11,263 nucleotides of DNA from Candidatus Dormiibacterota bacterium (GTDB taxonomy: Bacteria; Chloroflexota; Dormibacteria; Aeolococcales; Aeolococcaceae), in assembly GCA_019236085.1 (NCBI GenBank), contig JAFAJR010000259.1, positions 1 through 11,263 on the forward strand, read 5' to 3'. Positions 6,072 to 11,263 of this stretch are shown piece after piece. Positions within the stretch are counted from its first letter, which is position 1, and every line of letters begins with the position of its first letter. A program made the translations under genes and the position numbers. The notes beneath the pieces are model-generated. The model was not told the DNA's origin and made no database searches. It was given only the letters and a program-made list of their open reading frames with translations.

Positions 6072-7001
6072 GTGAAGCTGCCGCTGCCGGTCGTCGACGA
6101 GCTGCGCGTGGCGCCGGGTGCAGCTGCGAACCTCGCGCAACGCAGCACAGAGACGACGCGCCACAACTGGCTGCAGGAGACGGGGCGCAGCGACCCGTCA
6201 GAGCTCGCCGACGCCGACCTCGAACGCTTTCGCGACGAGCTCGCCGTGGCGCAGCAGGCGCTGTACGCCAGCGACACCTGGGCGCTGCTGATAGTGCTGC
6301 AAGCGCTCGACGCCGCCGGCAAGGACGGCACCATCGCTCACGTGATGTCGGGGTTGAATCCCCAGGGCTGCGAGGTGCACGCCTTCAAGCAGCCGTCCAG
6401 CGAGGAGCTGCGCCACGACTTCCTGTGGCGCGTCAACCGCTTTCTTCCCGAGCGCGGACACATCGGCATCTTCAACCGCTCCCACTACGAGGAGGTTCTG
6501 GTCGTTCGTGTCCACAATCAGCTGCTGGACGCCGAACACATACCGCCGGGGGGCGCCTCCGGCGCGCGCCTGTGGCGCGAGCGGTACGAGGACATCAACG
6601 CCTTCGAACGCCACCTCTTTCGCAGCGGCACGCGCGTGGTTAAGTTCTTCCTCCATGTGAGCAAGGAGGAACAGCGCAAGCGGTTGCTGGCGCGCCTCGA
6701 CGACGCTGAAAAACGGTGGAAGTTCGACCCCCAGGACCTGGTGGAGCGCACGCACTTCGCGGAGTACCGCCGCTGCTACGAGGAGGCCATCACCGCGACC
6801 TCGACGGCGTGGGCGCCGTGGTACGTGGTTCCCGCGGACCACAAGCACGCGTTGCGAGCGCTGGTGGGGGGCATCGTCGTCAACGAGATCCAGCGGTTGC
6901 ACCCACGCCGCCCGGTGGTGAACGCCGCAGCCCGGCGCGTCCTCGAGCAAGCGCGCCAAACGCTGGAACATGAGGCATCCGGCCCACGAAAGAGGCGCTG
7001 A
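6072..7001 (+). CDS. ppk2: PPK2-family polyphosphate kinase / nucleotide phosphotransferase
   Basis: This 309-residue protein is a P-loop enzyme of the PPK2 family, which transfers phosphate between polyphosphate and nucleotides in the cytoplasm. The Walker A region is LQALDAAGKDGTI (76-88) with Lys84. The second signature is IGIFNRSHYEEVLVVRVH (131-148), and the conserved end is KFDPQDLVERTHF (217-229) followed by the WAPWYVVPADHK segment (247-258). The FNRSHYEEVLVVRV wording is nearer to the TIGR03709/class III-like members than to class I, but the preferred nucleotide (AMP, ADP or GDP) cannot be read. The start is uncertain. GTG 6072 is preferred; TTG 6054 in the same frame would share a base with the start codon of the divergent aminotransferase. 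Neither has a clear ribosome site. No functional link to the aminotransferase is apparent. Confidence 0.93.
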   Translation: MKLPLPVVDELRVAPGAAANLAQRSTETTRHNWLQETGRSDPSELADADLERFRDELAVAQQALYASDTWALLIVLQALDAAGKDGTIAHVMSGLNPQGCEVHAFKQPSSEELRHDFLWRVNRFLPERGHIGIFNRSHYEEVLVVRVHNQLLDAEHIPPGGASGARLWRERYEDINAFERHLFRSGTRVVKFFLHVSKEEQRKRLLARLDDAEKRWKFDPQDLVERTHFAEYRRCYEEAITATSTAWAPWYVVPADHKHALRALVGGIVVNEIQRLHPRRPVVNAAARRVLEQARQTLEHEASGPRKRR

Positions 7002-7024
7002 CAGCCTGCTAGTGTGGGCGCCTC
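6992..7024. repeat. 7-bp inverted repeat spanning the end of the PPK2 gene
   Basis: GAGGCGC (6992-6998) and GCGCCTC (7018-7024) are perfect complements separated by 19 bases that hold the PPK2 stop codon and a TAGTGT sequence. It could be a weak terminator stem, though the loop is long and no T-tract follows, or a binding site in front of the small membrane gene. It could also be chance in GC-rich DNA. Confidence 0.35.
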
Positions 7025-7041
7025 ATCAGCCACGGCACCCT

Positions 7042-7046
7042 GGAGG
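7042..7046 (+). promoter_or_regulatory. Ribosome binding site of the 36-residue membrane protein
   Basis: GGAGG lies four bases before ATG 7051 in the short gap after the PPK2 gene. It is the main evidence that this very short frame is translated. Confidence 0.6.
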
Positions 7047-7050
7047 TCAC

Positions 7051-7161
7051 ATGCTCGCACTCAACCTTGTGGGAACCAAAGAGATCATCGTCTACGTGAT
7101 CGTCGCCATCGTCATCATCGTGGCGATCTGGTTCATGATGCGGCGCAGCCGCGTGGGGTGA
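7051..7161 (+). CDS. 36-residue single-pass membrane microprotein
   Basis: I do not recognise a family. The protein starts MLALNLVGTKE, then has an almost unbroken run of Ile, Val and Ala from about residue 12 to 30 with one Tyr15 and Trp27, and ends MMRRSRVG. The positive tail predicts N-terminus outside and C-terminus in the cytoplasm. A good GGAGG site precedes the ATG, and the stop overlaps the kinase GTG start as GTGA (7158-7161), the same coupling used in the catabolic operon, so translation of the two is probably linked. An upstream in-frame ATG at 6970 would run through the PPK2 end and is less likely. It may act as a small partner or regulator of the kinase in the membrane, or its frame may mainly serve to couple translation. 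Confidence 0.65.
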   Translation: MLALNLVGTKEIIVYVIVAIVIIVAIWFMMRRSRVG

Positions 7162-9335
7162 GCAGCGTGAGCGGGGCGGGGGAACCACCGCCACCACCTC
7201 CCACCGCGACCGACCTCGGCATCCCGGGTGTGGTCGATGCGGTGGAGATCGGCCGCGGTGGCTTTGCTGTGGTGTACCGCGCCCGGCGGACGGGTTTCGA
7301 CCAGTCAGTCGCGGTGAAGGTCCTCGCCGCAGCGCTCGACAACGAGTCCCGCTCCCGCTTCGACCGCGAGGTGCGCGCCATGGGCGCGCTGTTCGGACAC
7401 CCCTTCATCGTGGGCATCGTCACAGCCGGCTACACGGTGGCGGACCGGCCCTACATCGTCATGGAGGACATGACAGGCGGAAGCCTCGCGGCGCGGCTGC
7501 GCACGTCCGGCCCGATGACCTGGCAGGACGCTACCCACATCGGCGATGGACTCGCCAGTGCGCTGGAGGCGGCTCACAGCGCACACGTGCTGCACCGTGA
7601 CGTCAAGCCCGAGAACGTGTTGTTCTCACGCTACGGCGCTGCGAAGCTGGCCGACTTCGGCCTGGCGGCGTTCACCGAAGGGCCCGAGACCCGCAGCAGC
7701 GCCATCATGGTGAGCCTGGCGCACACGGCGCCCGAGGTGCTGGACGGCGCGCCGCGCACCGCGAGCACCGATGTGTACGGGCTAGCGTCGACCATCATGA
7801 CCATGATCATCGGCAAGCCGCCGTTCGCCCGCGGCGCCGGGGATACGTCGGGCGCGGTGTTCAAGCGCATCGCCACAGAGCCCCCGCCCGACGTGCGCGG
7901 CCTCGGCGTCCCGGACCCTGTCTGCCGCGTGTTGGAGCGCGCTCTGGCCAAAACTCCGGGCCAGCGATACCAGACGGCGACGGAGTTCCGCGGCGACCTG
8001 GAGCGGGCTCGCAGCGGCGCGGCCGTCAGCGCTCCCGAGCCTCCCGCGTCCGACGGTGAGCGCACCGAGGCCTGGGTCCCCGAACCCGCTCCGCAGCCGC
8101 GACCCGCCTCCACGCCCACCCCGCAACCCCGCGCCACCGCACCACCGGCAACGCGCCGCAGCGGCCCGCTGACCCGAAACCGGGCGATCGCCGGCGGCGC
8201 CGGCGTGGTGGTACTGCTGATCGCCGTGGTCGTCATTGTTCTTGCCACACGTGGCTCGAACTCGCCGGGAAAGCCGACACCCACTCCCCTGCCGGCCACC
8301 ATCGCCGCTGCGCAGGTGGTGAACGCCCATGACCCCAATCGCCTCGCGCAGGCGTTGCTGGCGCAGGGTTTCGTGCAGAGCGCGCTACCCAGCGGCTGGT
8401 CCGTCACGTCCACGGAGCTGAACACCAATCTCCTCACCGGCCGCATCGCCTGGATCACCGAACAGCTGGGCGGTCCCGCGGTGAGCGGCATGTTCACCAA
8501 CTACATCGTCTTCGCCAACGTGGCAGCCGCGGGGTCAGCTTTCGCGGACGAGCCACCGGTGCCCAGCGGCTACCAGCAGATGACACCCTTCACGCTCAGC
8601 GGCGTCTCGGACCAGAGCTCGTGCCTGCTGTCACGCAGCACCGACTCGACCAACCAGAGCTGGGCCACCGCGTGCACGGTGCTCAGCGGAACCGTGCTGA
8701 CGTTCGTCGACGTCGCCTCCGCCACCCGGCAGGACACGACTGACGAAACCATCACACGCACACTCGCGGTTGCAGCGGTGCGCAACCTCATCACCATCGC
8801 GAACGGCACCCACGCCGGCGCCGCGGCGACGCCACCGGGCACCCTCTCCGCTGACGGAATCTTCGGTCAGCTGTTCGACACGCAGATCGACTCCAAGCTG
8901 CTTCCTTCCGGCGTGTCGTCAGGGTCACCGCAGTCTGAGACGCTGACAAGTCCGCCGGCCAACTTCGTCGGCTGGATCGAGATCCCCCTCAAGGGACCGG
9001 ACGCGGGCGGCGACTTCATCGACTATTTCGTGCTGCAGAGCGCCCAGGATGCCCAGTCCTGGTTCGGTCCGAATTTCGGGCCGTCGGGCGGCACCAAGGG
9101 GCAGGCCCTGGACACGACCTCGTTTCCCTCAGGCAGCGCTGTGTGCGCCGACTGGACCCTCACCGACAGCAACAACAACGGCTACGGTGTGTCGACCTGC
9201 TACGTGCTCTACGGCAACGTGGTGGTGGACGCACGCACTGTCGGCGCAACCGGGTCGACGTCCGGCAATGCTGCGCTCGCCCTCACGCTGATCCACTCGG
9301 CGTTGTGGACTCTCGACCACCTGGATGGGCAGTGA
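7158..9335 (+). CDS. Transmembrane Ser/Thr protein kinase with duplicated extracytoplasmic domain
   Basis: This 725-residue protein is a Hanks-type receptor kinase. The N-terminal end is Pro-rich. The kinase domain (about 28-285) has the Gly loop IGRGGFAVVY (31-40), Lys54 in VAVK, Glu71, HRDVKPEN (146-153), DFG (166-168), APE (191-193), Asp205 and Arg270, so all catalytic residues are present. A Pro/Ala-rich linker (about 291-340) leads to one membrane helix (343-364) preceded by basic residues, which places residues 365-725 outside the membrane. That outer part contains two copies of one domain (about 395-547 and 568-722), each with LPSG and a pair of Cys (489/506 and 663/681). There are no PASTA repeats. 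Start GTG 7158 overlaps the microprotein stop; GTG 7167 is an alternative with a GGGG eight bases before it. The 3' end overlaps the convergent FHA-ABC gene by 53 bases. Confidence 0.95.
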   Translation: MSSVSGAGEPPPPPPTATDLGIPGVVDAVEIGRGGFAVVYRARRTGFDQSVAVKVLAAALDNESRSRFDREVRAMGALFGHPFIVGIVTAGYTVADRPYIVMEDMTGGSLAARLRTSGPMTWQDATHIGDGLASALEAAHSAHVLHRDVKPENVLFSRYGAAKLADFGLAAFTEGPETRSSAIMVSLAHTAPEVLDGAPRTASTDVYGLASTIMTMIIGKPPFARGAGDTSGAVFKRIATEPPPDVRGLGVPDPVCRVLERALAKTPGQRYQTATEFRGDLERARSGAAVSAPEPPASDGERTEAWVPEPAPQPRPASTPTPQPRATAPPATRRSGPLTRNRAIAGGAGVVVLLIAVVVIVLATRGSNSPGKPTPTPLPATIAAAQVVNAHDPNRLAQALLAQGFVQSALPSGWSVTSTELNTNLLTGRIAWITEQLGGPAVSGMFTNYIVFANVAAAGSAFADEPPVPSGYQQMTPFTLSGVSDQSSCLLSRSTDSTNQSWATACTVLSGTVLTFVDVASATRQDTTDETITRTLAVAAVRNLITIANGTHAGAAATPPGTLSADGIFGQLFDTQIDSKLLPSGVSSGSPQSETLTSPPANFVGWIEIPLKGPDAGGDFIDYFVLQSAQDAQSWFGPNFGPSGGTKGQALDTTSFPSGSAVCADWTLTDSNNNGYGVSTCYVLYGNVVVDARTVGATGSTSGNAALALTLIHSALWTLDHLDGQ

Positions 9336-11263
9336 GCAGGCTCGGGTCGCGGCGCTTGAGCAACCACGCGGTGGCGACGATGGCGCCGGCGCCCAGCAGG
9401 ATCAGCACACCGATGTCGCCGAGCCATGCACCTGCGGTCCGGTCCCAGGCCGCGTCGGGCCCGCCGATCGGTGGCTGGATCGCGTTGAGGTTGACGGTCG
9501 AGCCGACGGCGTCCACACCCCATTTCGCGCTGCTGAACCAGCTGAGCTGACCGAGCAGCGGCTTGCTGCCCACGCCGAGCAGCGGGATCGACATGACCAG
9601 CTGCGCGACGACGATGAGGATGAGCACGGAGATCGCCTTGTCGGCGCTGCGCATCATCGCTGACACCATCAGACCGAGCGCCATCGCCGCAAGCCCGCTC
9701 AGCGCCACGTCGATGACGAGTGAGAGCGTGGGTGAGCCCACCACCGGCGCATTCCCCGACACCGGTTGACGCACCAGGCCGAGAAGCACCAGCACTATCG
9801 CCTGGGCGATGGTGAGCGGTGCCAGCACGCCGAGCTTGGAGAGAATGTAGGCGCGAATGGAAAGTCCAACGAACCGCTCGCGCTGATAGATGGGGAACTC
9901 CTTGACGATCTCGCGTATCGAGTTGAGCAGTCCGGTCAGGGTCACCGTGAGCACCGACACGGTCACCACCATCTGCGCGTAGATGTTGGGTGAGGTGAAT
10001 GAGTTGGACCCCAGGGCGGCGATCATCAGCACGGCGAGCACCGGGGCCTGCAGCAGGATGAGGGCGAGGTTGCGGCGGTCCGCGGCGGTGGCAACCGCGT
10101 AACGACGAAGCAGCGTCCACGTCTGTCGCAGCCAGGTGCCCGGCGGGTGCGGAGGCAGCGCGCTCGGCACCGATCTCTGCGCCTCGGCCTCGCGCCGCGC
10201 CAGCGGGCGTGCGACGTAGGTCGTGTGCTCCTCGCTGGCCCCGTAACGCGAGTCCCAGTCGACCTCGGGACGCTGCTCGAGGTCGGTGAACACGTCGGCG
10301 AGGTCGTGCATGCCGAAGTACGGCAATGCCCCCTTGGGCGGACCGAAGTACGCCACACGTCCGCCGGGTGCCAGCACCAGCAGCTTGTCGCAGAGGTCGA
10401 GGCTCTGCTGGCTGTGGGTAACGATGATGATCGTGCGGCCGCTGTCGGCAAGGCCGCGCAGCAGAGTCATCACTCCCTTCTCGAGGCCGGGATCGAGCCC
10501 GGACGTGGGCTCGTCGAGGAACAGCGGTGACGGTTTTGTCAGCAGCTCCACGCCGATGTTGGCGCGCTTGCGCTGACCGCCCGAGAGCTTCTCGATCACC
10601 AGGTCGGCGCGCTCGGTGAGTCCGAGCTCGTGCATCACCTCGTCGACGCGGCTGCCACGCTCCGGCGCCGTCACGTCGGGCGGGAAGCGCAGCTCTGCTG
10701 TGAACTCCAGAGCCTGACGGACTGTCAGCTGCGTGTGAATGATGTCGTCCTGCGGCACGTAGCCGATGCCGCGGCGCAGGTCGTCGTACTCCGCGTAGAG
10801 ATTGCGACCGCCGAAGTACACGCTGCCGGAGTCCGCCGGGCGAAACCCTGTCATGGCGTTCACCAGCGTGGTCTTGCCCGCGCCGCTCGGCCCGACGACG
10901 GCGAGAAAGCAGTGTTCCTCCAGCGCGAAGCTCACGTGCGACAGCAGCGTCTTGCCTTCCTTCGTCACCACGCTGAGGTCCACGACGTCGAGGCTGGTGT
11001 CCTCAGCTGGAACCGCTACCAGCTTTCCGTCTCGCAGCCGCAGACGGCTCTTGCCGATGGTGACGACGTCGTCTTCGGTGAGCGGGCTCGCCTTGATGTA
11101 CCGGCCGTTGACGTACGTGCCGTTGTGGCTGCCCAGGTCGCGTATCTCGAAGGCGCTGCCGGCAAGCCGCACCAACTCGGCGTGGTGCCGCGACACAGTC
11201 GGGTCCGCGATGACCACGTTGTTGTCAGCCGCGCGGCCGATCGTCACCGTGCCCGCCATCGCC
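9283..11263 (-). CDS. FHA-ABC-membrane fusion transporter (Rv1747-like), probably 5' partial
   Basis: Counting from the ATG at 11259, 658 residues are visible. Residues 1-75 are an FHA domain, which binds phosphothreonine peptides: IGR (7-9), SRHHA (23-27), GSHNGTYVNG (43-52). The ATPase follows (about 88-320) with Walker A GPSGAGKT (123-130), Q-loop Gln170, LSGGQ (225-229), Walker B LFLDE (246-250) and His282. The C-terminal half has about six membrane helices (397-416, 428-446, 468-494, 511-534, 543-562, 614-633), in the ATPase-first order of ABC2/ABCG exporters. The cargo is unknown; lipids or cell-wall precursors are plausible. Only five residues precede the FHA IGR strand, whereas the first strand of the fold is normally complete, so translation probably starts beyond the window. 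A second upstream FHA domain, as in Rv1747, is possible. The neighbouring kinase is a likely source of the phosphothreonine it reads. Confidence 0.93.
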   Translation of the reverse strand, partial: AMAGTVTIGRAADNNVVIADPTVSRHHAELVRLAGSAFEIRDLGSHNGTYVNGRYIKASPLTEDDVVTIGKSRLRLRDGKLVAVPAEDTSLDVVDLSVVTKEGKTLLSHVSFALEEHCFLAVVGPSGAGKTTLVNAMTGFRPADSGSVYFGGRNLYAEYDDLRRGIGYVPQDDIIHTQLTVRQALEFTAELRFPPDVTAPERGSRVDEVMHELGLTERADLVIEKLSGGQRKRANIGVELLTKPSPLFLDEPTSGLDPGLEKGVMTLLRGLADSGRTIIIVTHSQQSLDLCDKLLVLAPGGRVAYFGPPKGALPYFGMHDLADVFTDLEQRPEVDWDSRYGASEEHTTYVARPLARREAEAQRSVPSALPPHPPGTWLRQTWTLLRRYAVATAADRRNLALILLQAPVLAVLMIAALGSNSFTSPNIYAQMVVTVSVLTVTLTGLLNSIREIVKEFPIYQRERFVGLSIRAYILSKLGVLAPLTIAQAIVLVLLGLVRQPVSGNAPVVGSPTLSLVIDVALSGLAAMALGLMVSAMMRSADKAISVLILIVVAQLVMSIPLLGVGSKPLLGQLSWFSSAKWGVDAVGSTVNLNAIQPPIGGPDAAWDRTAGAWLGDIGVLILLGAGAIVATAWLLKRRDPSLLTAHPGGRESTTPSGSA

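Noticed and set aside
5042..6334. Long minus-strand open frame overlapping the aminotransferase and PPK2 genes
   Set aside because: It is in another frame of the aminotransferase, which has all its PLP residues. The alternative translation has no family signature.
7010..7015. TAGTGT as a -10 box for the microprotein and kinase genes
   Set aside because: It fits TANNNT, but no -35 like sequence lies 16-19 bases upstream, so it may be chance.
6970..7050. Earlier ATG for the small membrane protein at 6970
   Set aside because: It would overlap the PPK2 coding end and add a hydrophilic leader. The GGAGG before 7051 favours the short form.

Overview
The window is gene-dense, GC-rich bacterial chromosome. 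GTG starts are frequent, stop/start overlaps are short, and there is a transmembrane Ser/Thr protein kinase beside an FHA-ABC transporter. Together these point to an actinobacterium, but no marker gene is present to place it more precisely. I see no tRNA, rRNA, CRISPR array, insertion sequence, prophage or plasmid gene. No gap between genes exceeds about 105 bases.

Layout. (1) Positions 1-2733, + strand: a tightly coupled catabolic operon made of the C-terminal end of a benzoate-type CoA ligase, a crotonase-fold enzyme, a RidA-fold protein and an acyl-CoA dehydrogenase. Every junction in it is a 4-base GTGA overlap. The set suggests CoA-dependent breakdown of an aromatic or cyclic acid, and the RidA member hints at a nitrogen-bearing (enamine/imine) intermediate. 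(2) 2740-3723, - strand: a short-chain dehydrogenase. It is divergent from (3) 3827-4693, + strand: a membrane DUF2231-Rieske fusion. (4) 4708-6054, - strand: a class III PLP aminotransferase. It is divergent, with start codons only 17 bases apart, from (5) 6072-7001, + strand: a PPK2-family polyphosphate kinase. (6) 7051-9335, + strand: a 36-residue single-pass membrane protein coupled by GTGA to a transmembrane Ser/Thr kinase, whose outer domain is a tandem duplication with a Cys pair in each copy. (7) 9283-11263, - strand: an FHA-ABC-membrane fusion transporter. It converges on the kinase with overlapping 3' ends and probably continues past the window.

The most interesting part is 7051-11263. 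A kinase that phosphorylates Ser/Thr and a transporter carrying a phosphothreonine-reading FHA domain sit together, as in the mycobacterial PknF/Rv1747 pair. Here they are convergent, the sensor is duplicated and unlike PASTA, and a membrane microprotein is translationally coupled to the kinase. This could be an envelope-sensing unit that controls export. That reading is inference from domains and neighbourhood.
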